63,722 nt of DNA. Origin: an uncultured Prevotellaceae bacterium (GTDB lineage Bacteria; Bacteroidota; Bacteroidia; Bacteroidales; Bacteroidaceae). The first letter of the stretch is position 1, and the number at the start of each line of letters is the position of its first letter. The DNA is taken from the NCBI GenBank assembly GCA_902776195.1, contig CACYPF010000014.1:1-63722 (forward strand). The letters run 5' to 3'. The notes below the pieces were generated by a model, which had not been told where the DNA came from, ran no database searches, and was given only the letters and a program-made list of their open reading frames with translations. Both the position numbers and the translations under genes were made by a program. Below, in pieces: positions 26,814-36,013 of the stretch.

Positions 26814-28427
26814 ATGGCAAAGTTAGATTTGACAAAGTATGGCATCACTGGTTCTACTGTGATTGCTCACAACCCATCTTATGAGTACCTCTTTGAGGAG
26901 GAGACAAAGGCTGGGCTGACTGGTTTTGACAAAGGTGTAAACACCGAGCTGAACGCTGTTAACGTAATGACTGGTATCTATACTGGTCGTTCTCCTAAGG
27001 ACAAGTACATTGTTTGCGACGAGCAGTCTAAGGACAAGGTATGGTGGACTACTGAGGAGTACAAAAACGATAACCACCCCATGAGCGAGGAGGTTTGGGC
27101 AAAGGTGAAGGAGATTGCCATCAAAGAGCTCTGCAACAAGGAGCTGTATGTTGTTGATGCATTCTGCGGTGCCAACGAGGCTACCCGCCTTGCCGTTCGT
27201 TTCATCGTAGAGGTTGCTTGGCAGGCTCACTTCGTAAAGAACATGTTCATCCAGCCTACCGCTGAGGAGCTGGAGAAGTTCGAACCTAACTTCGTTATCT
27301 ACAACGCTTCTAAGGCAAAGGTAGAGAACTACAAGGAGCTGGGTCTTAACTCAGAGACTTGCGTAGCTTTCAACACTACCTCTCGTGAGCAGTGCATCAT
27401 CAACACATGGTATGGTGGTGAGATGAAGAAGGGTATGTTCTCTATGCAGAACTACTATCTGCCTCTGCAGGGTATCGCTTCTATGCACTGCTCTGCCAAC
27501 ACTGACATGGAGGGTAAGAACACCGCTATCTTCTTCGGTCTGTCTGGTACAGGTAAGACCACGCTGTCAACCGATCCTAAGCGTCTGCTGATTGGTGATG
27601 ATGAGCACGGATGGGACGATGAGGGTGTATTCAACCTCGAGGGTGGTTGCTATGCTAAAGTTATCAACCTGGATAAGGAAAGCGAGCCCGACATCTACAA
27701 CGCTATTCGTCGTGATGCCCTGTTGGAGAACGTGACCGTTGATGCCAATGGTAAGATTGACTTCGCTGACAAGAGCGTAACAGAGAATACCCGTGTATCT
27801 TATCCTATTGAGCACATCGAGAAGATTGCCAAGAAGGTGAATGGTAAGAGCGCAGGTCCAGAGGCTAAGAACGTTATCTTCCTCTCTGCTGACGCATTCG
27901 GTGTACTGCCCCCAGTATCTATCCTGACTCCAGAGCAGACTAAGTACTACTTCCTCTCTGGTTTCACTGCTAAGTTGGCTGGTACTGAGCGCGGCATCAC
28001 AGAGCCTACACCAACATTCTCTGCTTGCTTCGGACAGGCATTCCTCGAGTTGCATCCTACCAAGTATGCTGAGGAGTTGGTTAAACGTATGGAGAAGAGC
28101 GGTGCTAAGGCATATCTCGTAAACACTGGTTGGAATGGAACTGGTAAGCGTATCTCTATCCGTGATACCCGTGGTATTATCGATGCTATCCTCGGTGGCG
28201 CTATCCTGAAGGCTCCTACGAAGAAGATCCCTTATTTCGATTTCGAGGTTCCCACAGAGCTGGAAGGTGTTGACACCAACATCCTCGATCCTCGTGACAC
28301 TTATGCTGATGCAGCAGAGTGGAACAAGAAGGCTGAGGACTTGGCTAGCCGCTTCATCAAGAACTTCAAGAAGTACGAGGGTAATGAGGCTGGTAAGGCA
28401 CTGGTTGCTGCTGGTCCAAAACTCTAA
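26814..28427 (+). CDS. pckA: Phosphoenolpyruvate carboxykinase (ATP)
   Basis: 537 residues, normal for the ATP-type enzyme. Kinase 1a P-loop [11 protein letters not shown] at 242-252; kinase 2 motif [16 protein letters not shown]; the substrate loop [12 protein letters not shown]; and [17 protein letters not shown] near the C terminus. It interconverts oxaloacetate plus ATP with PEP, CO2 and ADP; in succinate-producing Bacteroidales it is usually run in the carboxylating direction. Codon use is strongly biased (GGT, AAG, TCT), as expected for a highly expressed gene. Confidence 0.98.
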   Translation: MAKLDLTKYGITGSTVIAHNPSYEYLFEEETKAGLTGFDKGVNTELNAVNVMTGIYTGRSPKDKYIVCDEQSKDKVWWTTEEYKNDNHPMSEEVWAKVKEIAIKELCNKELYVVDAFCGANEATRLAVRFIVEVAWQAHFVKNMFIQPTAEELEKFEPNFVIYNASKAKVENYKELGLNSETCVAFNTTSREQCIINTWYGGEMKKGMFSMQNYYLPLQGIASMHCSANTDMEGKNTAIFFGLSGTGKTTLSTDPKRLLIGDDEHGWDDEGVFNLEGGCYAKVINLDKESEPDIYNAIRRDALLENVTVDANGKIDFADKSVTENTRVSYPIEHIEKIAKKVNGKSAGPEAKNVIFLSADAFGVLPPVSILTPEQTKYYFLSGFTAKLAGTERGITEPTPTFSACFGQAFLELHPTKYAEELVKRMEKSGAKAYLVNTGWNGTGKRISIRDTRGIIDAILGGAILKAPTKKIPYFDFEVPTELEGVDTNILDPRDTYADAAEWNKKAEDLASRFIKNFKKYEGNEAGKALVAAGPKL

Positions 28428-28458
28428 GAAATTTTGTTATAGCACAAATAAAAAAGGG

Positions 28459-28496
28459 CATTGGCTGCACTGGAAAGTGTAGCCAATGTTTTTTGA
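28459..28496 (+). terminator. Rho-independent terminator after pckA
   Basis: A 12-bp stem (28459-28470 with 28477-28488, one G-U pair), loop TGGAAA, then a T-run. Confidence 0.9.
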
Positions 28497-28567
28497 TGTA
28501 AGTCAAAAAGAGATTTAAAGAGACCAAATAATCTATAACAGATAAGTGGGAAATGCGAAATTCTTTG

Positions 28568-28575
28568 TACCTTTG
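28568..28575 (+). promoter_or_regulatory. -7 box TACCTTTG for the 31-codon ORF
   Basis: Perfect match to TAnnTTTG. The next ATG in a good context is at 28644, giving a leader of roughly 65 nt. Confidence 0.7.
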
Positions 28576-28643
28576 CAAATGTAATCGAGACGATTATATT
28601 GTTATTCATTAGGTTAGTAGTTAATAGATTTAAGGTAAAGATT

Positions 28644-28739
28644 ATGTTATTAGATTTTCAAACAACGGTCATGTTGGTTTCTGTTACTATTGTGACGATT
28701 TTGAGTGTTATCACTCTTGTAAAAACCAACATCCGTTAG
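28644..28739 (+). CDS. 31-residue membrane peptide
   Basis: ATG at 28644, TAG at 28737. It begins MLLDFQTTVMLVSVT, continues with one hydrophobic helix of beta-branched residues and ends with a short basic tail LVKTNIR. It is preceded by a -7 box and A/G-rich leader (AAGGTAAAG) and followed by a perfect hairpin terminator, so the unit is bounded on both sides. The composition fits a single-span inner-membrane small protein or toxin-like peptide. No family was recognised. Confidence 0.6.
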   Translation: MLLDFQTTVMLVSVTIVTILSVITLVKTNIR

Positions 28740-28743
28740 GAAG

Positions 28744-28782
28744 GAGCGCGGAGTGAGTGATTCATACCGCGCTCTTTTTTTG
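28744..28782 (+). terminator. Rho-independent terminator after the 31-codon ORF
   Basis: Perfect 8-bp GC-rich stem GAGCGCGG (28744-28751) with CCGCGCTC (28767-28774), followed by eight T residues. Confidence 0.92.
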
Positions 28783-28866
28783 TTTACAAAATCTAAAATA
28801 TGGCATTTTATCATATAATTAACTTAATAAAAGGAAGAAAAATGTGGCTATTTGCAGAATTGTGAG

Positions 28867-28874
28867 TAAATTTG
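28867..28874 (+). promoter_or_regulatory. -7 box TAAATTTG for the DUF6242 gene
   Basis: Matches TAnnTTTG. It overlaps the in-frame ATG at 28872, which is therefore not the real start. Confidence 0.65.
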
Positions 28875-28898
28875 CACCCAAAAATTGAACGAAATCAA

Positions 28899-30263
28899 AT
28901 GAATAAACTGATGAAGACCGTATGTGCATTGTTTGCAGCTGTGTTGCTGTTGACATCATGCATGAAGTCAGATGATACAACAAGTACACTCTATAATGAT
29001 GCCGCTATAACAGGTTTCACATTGGGAACTCTGAACAGGTATCTTCATACTACTTCCTCTACAGGGGCAGACTCCATTTATAAGGTTACAGTTGCAGGCA
29101 GTGACTATAAAATGAGCATTGACCATGTGAACCACCTTATTTTCAATGTGGACTCCCTTCCTGCCAATACCGATGTGGGGCATGTGGTGTGTTCCATATC
29201 TTCCATGAATAATGGTACGGTTTTTATTGTGGACAAGGAGGATAGTGAAACATTGTATTTCCATAGCTCAACCGATAGTATAGACTTCTCTACGCCCCGT
29301 CAGTTACTGGTATACGCTACTGATGGTGTCTCTCATGCGGAATACACTGTCCAGCTGAATGTCCATCAGGAGGACAGTGAGCAATTTAACTGGGTGCGTC
29401 ATAAGGATTGCGCTGAGATGACCGGCATGGAGAATATCAAGGCTGTGATGGTAGGCGAGAATTTATACGTCTTCGGCGTTAAGGAAGGAAAGACACTTGG
29501 CTATATGACTACAGACGGAGACTCATGGACACCTCTGGTGGAATTTGATGATGCGGAGGCTTCTAAGAATGTCGTGGCATTTGAATATGGTCTTTATACG
29601 ATTGCCAATGGCTCTTTGCTGCAGTCTGATAATGGTTCCGACTGGTTCGTCGTCAATACTGCCCCGGAGGTGATGCAACTGGTGGCAGCCAGTTATACCG
29701 AGTTGTTTGGCCTGTCCAGCAATGGTACCTTGATGAAATCAGACGACAAAGGTGTGACATGGACAGAGGATGTGGTGGATAGCGATAAAAGTTGGCTGCC
29801 TACAGAGGAAGTCGCTTATGTTTCTTATCCTGCGAACATGACCTATTATTCCGACTATCTGTTGTTGGCAGGTGTTTCCACCGGTGTTGACAAAATAGCC
29901 TCCGTGTGGCGTAAGATTGTAGAATACGACCTGCAGGGTGACGAGAAATGGGTGTATATGGATCGTAATGACAATAACCGTTTCGCCCTCCCTCAGATGG
30001 AGAATCTTGTTCTGATGTATTACGATGACGGAATACTGGCGTGGGGTGTTAATGACAATGACTACACGCCAATCTTCCAGAGTCGCGACAACGGAATTGT
30101 GTGGAAAGAGAATTCTCGCTATCAACTGCCAGAAGACTTCGATACAGAAGCCGTTACCGCATTTGGTGCTACCACTGACGGTAAGGAGATCTGGCTCATT
30201 GGTGGTAATGGTCAAGTATGGCAAGGTCATCTGAACAGGGTGGCTTGGGAAATGTCAGAGTAG
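28899..30263 (+). CDS. DUF6242-family lipoprotein
   Basis: 454 residues from ATG at 28899. Lipoprotein signal with lipobox LLTSC (cysteine near residue 21) followed by MKSDD. The N-terminal domain (DAAITGFTLGTLNRYLHTTSS to about residue 145) matches the DUF6242 family of Bacteroidales; the rest contains repeated sialidase-like beta-propeller turns (SDNGSDWFVV, SDDKGVTWTED, SRDNGIVWKE). These Asp-box-like motifs suggest a propeller. Surface or periplasmic; function unknown. 5 nt before the next gene. Confidence 0.75.
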   Translation: MNKLMKTVCALFAAVLLLTSCMKSDDTTSTLYNDAAITGFTLGTLNRYLHTTSSTGADSIYKVTVAGSDYKMSIDHVNHLIFNVDSLPANTDVGHVVCSISSMNNGTVFIVDKEDSETLYFHSSTDSIDFSTPRQLLVYATDGVSHAEYTVQLNVHQEDSEQFNWVRHKDCAEMTGMENIKAVMVGENLYVFGVKEGKTLGYMTTDGDSWTPLVEFDDAEASKNVVAFEYGLYTIANGSLLQSDNGSDWFVVNTAPEVMQLVAASYTELFGLSSNGTLMKSDDKGVTWTEDVVDSDKSWLPTEEVAYVSYPANMTYYSDYLLLAGVSTGVDKIASVWRKIVEYDLQGDEKWVYMDRNDNNRFALPQMENLVLMYYDDGILAWGVNDNDYTPIFQSRDNGIVWKENSRYQLPEDFDTEAVTAFGATTDGKEIWLIGGNGQVWQGHLNRVAWEMSE

Positions 30264-30268
30264 AGCAA

Positions 30269-30946
30269 ATGTTGAGAAAGACGTTATTATCCATCTTGCT
30301 GTTGACCTTTACGGTTACACTCAGTGCTCAGGAAGATCCTGAATATCGTGCTGAGATAGGAGGTGGAATAGGTGTTGTTTCTTATCAGGGAGATTTCAAT
30401 GGGAATCTTTTTAAGAATATGCAGCCGATGTTCACGCTGTTGGGACGCTATAAGTTTAACCCGCGAATGGCATTGGCGTTGAATGTGAGCTATGGGAAAA
30501 TCAAAGGCTCATCGAAAGATGTGACCTCTTATCTTCCGCTTACGGAGGAGGTGAGTTTTAATCACGGACTTTTGGACGTGGGGGTGAGATATGAGCAAAA
30601 CTTCTGGGCTTATGGCACAGGAAAAGAGTATCGTGGGGCGAAGCGTATTACACCTTATATATTTTTAGGGCTTGGAGCGACATTCGTGAAACCCGACAAA
30701 ACGGAGGTGGCGTTCAATTTCCCGATAGGTGCTGGGGTAAAGTATAAAGTCGGCAGCCGCTCGAATCTGGCGTTGGAGTGGGCGATGCACTTCACGACAA
30801 GTGACTTGCTGGACGGTGTGAAAGACCCATACGGCATCAAGAGTAGTGGTATGTTCAAGAATACCGACTGCTATAGTCATTTTCGCCTGTCGTTCACCTA
30901 TGACTTATGGGCGAAATGTAAAACTTGTCATAATGATAGAGAATAG
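30269..30946 (+). CDS. DUF6089-family outer membrane beta-barrel protein
   Basis: 225 residues from ATG at 30269; the longer frame from 30218 overlaps the upstream gene and lacks a signal peptide at its start. Signal peptide MLRKTLLSILLLTFTVTLSAQ. The mature chain alternates polar and aromatic residues as in an 8-strand barrel (ALALNVSYGKIKGSS; ITPYIFLGLGATFVKP; FRLSFTYDLWAKC). In Bacteroidales this family sits directly upstream of uppS and bamA, as here, suggesting an envelope assembly role. Confidence 0.8.
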   Translation: MLRKTLLSILLLTFTVTLSAQEDPEYRAEIGGGIGVVSYQGDFNGNLFKNMQPMFTLLGRYKFNPRMALALNVSYGKIKGSSKDVTSYLPLTEEVSFNHGLLDVGVRYEQNFWAYGTGKEYRGAKRITPYIFLGLGATFVKPDKTEVAFNFPIGAGVKYKVGSRSNLALEWAMHFTTSDLLDGVKDPYGIKSSGMFKNTDCYSHFRLSFTYDLWAKCKTCHNDRE

Positions 30947-30955
30947 GATATAGAT

Positions 30956-31699
30956 ATGGCACAACAATTAGATATGACACGTATTCCGGCTCACATTGCC
31001 ATCATCATGGATGGTAATGGGCGATGGGCTATGGATCGTGGACTGGACCGCACGTTTGGTCACAAGGCAGGACTTGACAACTTAGAGACCGTTACTACCC
31101 TATGTTCAAACTTAGGTGTAAAGTATCTGACCGTCTATGCCTTCTCTATAGAGAACTTCAACAGACCGGCTTATGAAGTGGAGGCTCTGATGGGACTGGT
31201 CCTCAGTTTTATCAAGATGGATCTGTTCCACAACAACAATGTGAGTTTCCATGTGGTGGGTGATCGCGAACGCCTTCCTAAGAGTGTGCAAGATAAGTTA
31301 CGCTCTATGGAAGAGGAGACTGCGATGTATGATGGTATGGCAATGACTATAGCCATGGGGTATTCCTCTAAACAGGAGATAGTGAGTGCCACTAAAAGAA
31401 TTGCCCGTGAGGTACAGAGTGGTAAGATGAATGCTGACGATATCAGTGAGGAGACCATCAGCAGACATCTGTGGACGGCGTGGATGCCAGATCCCGACTT
31501 GCTGATCCGTACAGGTGGTGAGATCCGTATCTCAAACTATTTGCTTTGGCAGTGTGCCTATTCAGAGTTCTACTTCTGTGATACCTACTGGCCGGACTTC
31601 GGCGAGGAAGACCTTCATAAGGCTATTGCCAGTTATCAAAGTCGTCAACGCCGTTTTGGCAAGACAGAGGAACAAGTTGAAAACGAAGAAAGAATATGA
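30956..31699 (+). CDS. uppS: Isoprenyl transferase (undecaprenyl diphosphate synthase)
   Basis: 247 residues. IIMDGNGRWA at 17-25 with the catalytic Asp19, RTFGHKAG, TVYAFSIENFNRP, and the C-terminal LLIRTGGEIRISNYLLWQCAYSE. It builds the C55 lipid carrier for peptidoglycan and O-antigen synthesis from farnesyl and isopentenyl diphosphates. Its stop overlaps the bamA start by 4 nt, so the two are translationally coupled. Confidence 0.96.
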   Translation: MAQQLDMTRIPAHIAIIMDGNGRWAMDRGLDRTFGHKAGLDNLETVTTLCSNLGVKYLTVYAFSIENFNRPAYEVEALMGLVLSFIKMDLFHNNNVSFHVVGDRERLPKSVQDKLRSMEEETAMYDGMAMTIAMGYSSKQEIVSATKRIAREVQSGKMNADDISEETISRHLWTAWMPDPDLLIRTGGEIRISNYLLWQCAYSEFYFCDTYWPDFGEEDLHKAIASYQSRQRRFGKTEEQVENEERI

Positions 31700-34356
31700 G
31701 AGATATCAATAAGATAGTTATTTTGTTGACTGTCATGCTTGGTATAGGCATGCAGACGAATGCACAGGATGTGATTGTCAATCCTGACATTTCCTATGCA
31801 GGTACGCCAAGGACTTGTGAGATAGGTGGAATAGCCGTCAAGGGTGTCGAGGGATACGAGGATTATGTCCTGACCGGTCTTTCGGGGCTCTCCGTCGGTC
31901 AGGTCATTACTGTTCCTGGAGCGGAGATCACTGATGCGGTGAAAAGGTATTGGCGTCACGGCCTGTTCTCACGGGTATCTATCACTGCCGATTCTATTGT
32001 AGGTTCCAAGATTTACTTGTGTATCAACCTTGCCACTCGTCCACGTGTCAGTCGTATCAATTATTATGGTATCAAAAAGTCTGAGCGTGAGGATATGGAG
32101 GCAAAACTGGGTATCATGCGAGGTAGTCAGATTACCCCCAACATGATTGACCGTGCCAAGATTCTCGCCAAGCGTTATTTCGATGACAAGGGCTTCAAGA
32201 ATGCCGTGATTGAGATTGTGCAGCGTGATGATGTGACAGACAATAATATGGTTATCCTCGATGTCAGGATTGATAAGAAGGACAAGATGAAGGTCCGTCA
32301 TATTATCTTTGAGGGCAACAAACAGCTCTCGTCCAAGAAAATCAAGGGTAACCTGTTTAAGAAAGGCTCCTTCGGAAAGATTAATGAGGCAGGTAAGCTC
32401 AGTACGATTTTCAAGGCGAAGAAGTTCACGCAGGAGCGTTATGATGAGGCTAAGAAGACCCTGATAGAGAAATACAATGAGTTGGGCTTCCGTGACGCTA
32501 CCATACTGGAGGACTCCGTATGGAACAATGACGAGAAGCACGTCAATGTCTATGTGAAGATTGACGAGGGTCAGAAATACTATATCCGCAATATCACATG
32601 GGTAGGTAATACCGTGGTGACCACCGACTATCTGAATGCCTCGCTGGGTATGAAGAAGGGTGATGTCTATAACCAGAAATTACTGAAAAAGCGTCTGTCA
32701 GAGGATGAGGACGCTATCGGCAACTATTACTGGAACAATGGTTATCTCTTCTATAACCTCGATCCTACTGAGGTGAATATCGTGGGTGACTCCATTGATT
32801 TGGAGATGCGTATCCAAGAGGGAACACAGGCACATATCAGTAATGTGCGCATCTATGGTAACGACCGTCTTTATGAGGAGGTGGTGCGCCGTGAGCTGCG
32901 TACCAAGCCCGGTGACCTGTTCTCGAAGGATGCCATCCAGCGTTCTGCCCGTGAGATTGCCTCCATGGGCTACTTCGACCCGGAGAAGGTGAACCCGGAC
33001 ATCAAGCCTAACTATGAGGACGGTACCGTGGATATTAACTGGGAATTGGAACAGAAGTCCAATGACCAGCTGGAGTTCTCCTTAGGTTGGGGACAGACGG
33101 GTGTCATTGGACGTGTGGGTGTCAAACTGAACAATTTCTCCATGCGTAACCTCTTTGGTAAAAACAAGATGCACCGTGGTATCATGCCTATCGGTGATGG
33201 TGAGCAGTTGTCACTCTCTTTGCAGACCAACGGTCGCTACTATAGTTCTATCTCCACAGGTTATAGTACAGGATGGTTTGGAGGAAAGCGTCCGAATGCT
33301 TTGAATGTCAGTGCGTTCTACTCTAAGCAGTCTGATGTCTCCAGCAGTTATCGTAACAACAGCCTCTACAATAACTATTGGAACTATATGTCAGGTTATG
33401 GTTCAACTGGTTATGGCTACAATTATGATGCCATGTTGGATGACGACAAGTATATCAAGATGTTTGGTTTCTCAGTAGGGTGGGGAAAGCGCCTGCGTTG
33501 GCCTGATGACTATTTCCAGCTGTCTGTCCAACTGGCATATACCCGATATATGTTGCGCGACTGGAACTATTTCATCATTTCCAATGGTAACTGTAACAAC
33601 ATCAACCTGGGTGTGACCCTCTCACGTACATCTACTGACAACCAGCTCTTCCCGCGTCGTGGCTCGGAGTTCATGGCATCTGTCACACTCACCCCGCCCT
33701 GGTCTGCTTTCGACAATAAGGACTATGAGCATCTCGCCACCGACCGTACCTCTGCTACTTTTGACCAGGAGCAACAGGACAAATACCGCTGGATTGAGTA
33801 TCACAAGTGGAAGTTCAAGTCACGTACCTTCACTTCTCTGACGAATGGTCAGAAGTGTTTGGTGTTGATGACCCGTGTGGAGTTTGGCTTGTTAGGTTCC
33901 TATAACAAGTATAAAAAGTCACCCTTCGAGACTTTCTATGTCGGTGGTGACGGTATGAGTGGCTATTCCTCCGGTTATGCTGAGGAGACCATAGGACTGC
34001 GTGGTTATGACAATGGCTCTATCTCTAATACGGCAGCCTATCAGGCAGGAACAAGCGCTTACTATAATGCTTATGCCTACGACCGTTTCACCTTGGAGCT
34101 CCGCTATCCGTTCATGTTGGGTAACACCACCATCTACGGTCTCGGATTCCTGGAGGGTGGTAATGCTTGGGTGGACACCAAGAAATTCAACCCCTTCGAC
34201 ATGAAGCGCTCAGCAGGTCTCGGTGTCCGTATCTTCCTCCCTATGGTGGGTCTGATGGGTATCGACTGGGCATACGGTTTCGACAAAGTGTATAGTGGTA
34301 GCAGCTACAAGAAGGGTGGCAGCCAGTTCCACTTCATTTTAGGACAAGAGTTCTGA
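31696..34356 (+). CDS. bamA: Outer membrane assembly factor BamA
   Basis: 886 residues. Signal peptide about 1-24. POTRA domains follow (visible as IAVKGVEGYEDYVLTGLSGL, GIKKSEREDMEAKLGI, FEGNKQLSSKKIKGNLF, WVGNTVVTTDYLNASLGMK and IYGNDRLYEEVVRREL), then a large C-terminal beta-barrel with Bacteroidota-typical Tyr/Asn-rich loops, ending FILGQEF with the terminal phenylalanine of BAM substrates. It inserts barrel proteins into the outer membrane. It is flanked by uppS and ompH genes, the canonical cluster. Confidence 0.96.
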   Translation: MRDINKIVILLTVMLGIGMQTNAQDVIVNPDISYAGTPRTCEIGGIAVKGVEGYEDYVLTGLSGLSVGQVITVPGAEITDAVKRYWRHGLFSRVSITADSIVGSKIYLCINLATRPRVSRINYYGIKKSEREDMEAKLGIMRGSQITPNMIDRAKILAKRYFDDKGFKNAVIEIVQRDDVTDNNMVILDVRIDKKDKMKVRHIIFEGNKQLSSKKIKGNLFKKGSFGKINEAGKLSTIFKAKKFTQERYDEAKKTLIEKYNELGFRDATILEDSVWNNDEKHVNVYVKIDEGQKYYIRNITWVGNTVVTTDYLNASLGMKKGDVYNQKLLKKRLSEDEDAIGNYYWNNGYLFYNLDPTEVNIVGDSIDLEMRIQEGTQAHISNVRIYGNDRLYEEVVRRELRTKPGDLFSKDAIQRSAREIASMGYFDPEKVNPDIKPNYEDGTVDINWELEQKSNDQLEFSLGWGQTGVIGRVGVKLNNFSMRNLFGKNKMHRGIMPIGDGEQLSLSLQTNGRYYSSISTGYSTGWFGGKRPNALNVSAFYSKQSDVSSSYRNNSLYNNYWNYMSGYGSTGYGYNYDAMLDDDKYIKMFGFSVGWGKRLRWPDDYFQLSVQLAYTRYMLRDWNYFIISNGNCNNINLGVTLSRTSTDNQLFPRRGSEFMASVTLTPPWSAFDNKDYEHLATDRTSATFDQEQQDKYRWIEYHKWKFKSRTFTSLTNGQKCLVLMTRVEFGLLGSYNKYKKSPFETFYVGGDGMSGYSSGYAEETIGLRGYDNGSISNTAAYQAGTSAYYNAYAYDRFTLELRYPFMLGNTTIYGLGFLEGGNAWVDTKKFNPFDMKRSAGLGVRIFLPMVGLMGIDWAYGFDKVYSGSSYKKGGSQFHFILGQEF

Positions 34357-34379
34357 TTTAAATTAGAAAATTAGTAATT

Positions 34380-34895
34380 ATGATTAGAAAAATTCTTATG
34401 CTAATAGTGCTGTCTGCATCGGCAGTGACGATGCACGCACAGAAGTTTGCGCTTTTGGATATGGACTATATCCTCAAGAACATTCCCGCCTATGAGCGTG
34501 CCAATGAGCAGTTGGCACAGGTGTCGAAGAAATGGCAGGCTGAGGTGGAGGCTCTGCAGACAGAGGCGCAGACCATGTATAAAGACTATCAGAAAGAGGT
34601 CGTGTTCCTCTCTCAGGAGCAGAAGAGGGCACGTCAGGATGCCATTATGGAGAAAGAACGTGAGGCATCTGAGTTGAAGAAGAAGTATTTCGGTCCTGAG
34701 GGTGAGTTGTTCAAGAAGCGTACAGCTTTGATGTCACCCATCCAGGAGGAGATTTATAATGTGGTGAGTGAGCTTGCCGACCTGCGTGGCTATCAGTTGG
34801 TCCTCGACCGTGCCAGCGACAGCGGTATCATCTTCGGCTCTCCCAAGGTGGATATCTCCAGTGAGGTGCTGTCAAGATTGGGTTACGCTAATTAG
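34380..34895 (+). CDS. OmpH/Skp-family periplasmic chaperone (copy 1)
   Basis: 171 residues. Signal peptide 1-20 (VTMHAQ). LLDMDYILKNIPAYERANEQ is the family start; a long charged coiled coil (about 45-110) forms the tentacle region, and the C-terminal strand region contains GYQLVLDRAS. Skp-like proteins hold unfolded outer membrane proteins on the way to BamA. It directly follows bamA and is the first of three paralogues in a row. Confidence 0.88.
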   Translation: MIRKILMLIVLSASAVTMHAQKFALLDMDYILKNIPAYERANEQLAQVSKKWQAEVEALQTEAQTMYKDYQKEVVFLSQEQKRARQDAIMEKEREASELKKKYFGPEGELFKKRTALMSPIQEEIYNVVSELADLRGYQLVLDRASDSGIIFGSPKVDISSEVLSRLGYAN

Positions 34896-34899
34896 AAAA

Positions 34900-34944
34900 A
34901 TCTATAATATCTATAGTTCCTATAGTATCTATAGTTCCTATAAA
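34900..34944. repeat. 9-nt tandem repeat, five units
   Basis: Five contiguous 9-mers alternating ATCTATAGT-like and TCCTATAGT-like sequence between the first two ompH genes. It begins 5 nt after the stop of copy 1. Confidence 0.85.
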
Positions 34945-34981
34945 GAAACAATCAATAAATAATTTTTAAAAAAGAGAAAAA

Positions 34982-35479
34982 ATGAAAAAAGTACTTTTTA
35001 TGCTGTTGATGCTGGCTCCTATGGCAGCATTCGCACAGAAGTTTGGTCATGTTAATGCCCAGGAGGTTATTCAGGCTATGCCCGAGTTCACCAAGGCTCG
35101 TGCCGATATCGAGGCACTGACAAAGACCTACGAGGCTGACTTGAAGAATATGCAGGACGAGCTTCAGAAGAAGGCAGAGGCTTATGAGAAGGAGCAGGCT
35201 ACTCTGCCCGCTAATATCAAGGAGCGTCGTGAGAAGGAACTGCAGGATATGTATCAGAAGATCCAGCAGACCTATCAGGACAACCAGCAGGCTCTTGCCA
35301 AGGAGCAGTCTGAGAAGATGCAGGCTATCCAGACCAAGGTGATTGACGCTATCAAGCAGGTAGGTCAGGCTGGTGGCTATGTCTACATCATGGATGTCGC
35401 AGGCGGTGTACCTTATATCAGCACTACTCTCTCAACCGACGTTACTGCTCAGGTAAAGGCTAAGCTTGGTTTGAAGTAA
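34982..35479 (+). CDS. OmpH/Skp-family periplasmic chaperone (copy 2)
   Basis: 165 residues. Signal peptide 1-19 (AAFAQ). FGHVNAQEVIQAMPEFTKA is the classical Skp/OmpH opening; a central coiled coil rich in Gln, Lys and Glu (about 50-120) is followed by GGYVYIMDVAGGVPYIS. This copy is closest to the usual Bacteroidales OmpH. High AAG/GAG codon bias suggests strong expression. 16 nt before copy 3. Confidence 0.9.
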   Translation: MKKVLFMLLMLAPMAAFAQKFGHVNAQEVIQAMPEFTKARADIEALTKTYEADLKNMQDELQKKAEAYEKEQATLPANIKERREKELQDMYQKIQQTYQDNQQALAKEQSEKMQAIQTKVIDAIKQVGQAGGYVYIMDVAGGVPYISTTLSTDVTAQVKAKLGLK

Positions 35480-35495
35480 TTAGACAAAAAACAAT

Positions 35496-36008
35496 ATGAA
35501 ACGGTTTTTAGTTCTGTTATTAACCGTCATCTCCCTTTCAGCATCGGCGCAGACTGAGACACCGGTGCTGAAATTTGGCTTCTTAAGCTATGATGCCGTG
35601 CTGCGGTCAATGGACGACTATGCCATTGTGGAGGCTGGTATGGATGCCCTGAAGGAGCAATATGCGCAAGAGCAGCAGCGGGTAGAGGACGAGTTTAACA
35701 AAAAATACGAGGAGTTTCTGGACGGACAGCGTGACTTCCCACAGACGATTCTCCAGAAACGTCAGAGCGAGTTGCAGGAGCTTCTGGATAAGAATATAGC
35801 CTTCAAGAAGGAAAGTCAGCGTCTGCTTGCTGAGGCAAGAGAGAAGGCTATGCAGCCATTGAAAGCTCGTCTCTCAGATGCTTTGTCAAGAGTGGGAAGC
35901 TCTCTCGGTCTTGCTTTTATCGTGAATACCGACCAGAATGCCCTGCCTTGGATGAATATCACCATGGGCGAGGACGTGACGGAGGCGGTTATCAAGGCAT
36001 TACAATAA
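35496..36008 (+). CDS. OmpH/Skp-family periplasmic chaperone (copy 3)
   Basis: 170 residues. Signal peptide 1-18 (SASAQ). LKFGFLSYDAVLRSMDDYAI begins the mature domain; the helical tentacle region spans about 45-120, and GLAFIVNTDQNALPWMN the C-terminal body. It diverges more from copies 1 and 2. Three chaperone genes next to bamA suggest client specialisation or mixed trimers, which is inference. The stop is 5 nt before the preferred murI start. Confidence 0.88.
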   Translation: MKRFLVLLLTVISLSASAQTETPVLKFGFLSYDAVLRSMDDYAIVEAGMDALKEQYAQEQQRVEDEFNKKYEEFLDGQRDFPQTILQKRQSELQELLDKNIAFKKESQRLLAEAREKAMQPLKARLSDALSRVGSSLGLAFIVNTDQNALPWMNITMGEDVTEAVIKALQ

Positions 36009-36013
36009 GCGTG

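Larger units (their letters stand above)
28428..28898. other. Intergenic region containing a small peptide gene
   Basis: Between pckA and the DUF6242 gene. In order: a strong terminator, a -7 box, a 31-codon ORF, a second strong terminator and a -7 box for the DUF6242 gene, all listed separately. The layout makes the small ORF an independent transcription unit. Confidence 0.7.

Noticed and set aside
35948-36013. Longer murI start
   Set aside because: It would read through the end of the ompH gene in another frame and gives a His/Gly/Arg-rich extension not found in glutamate racemases.
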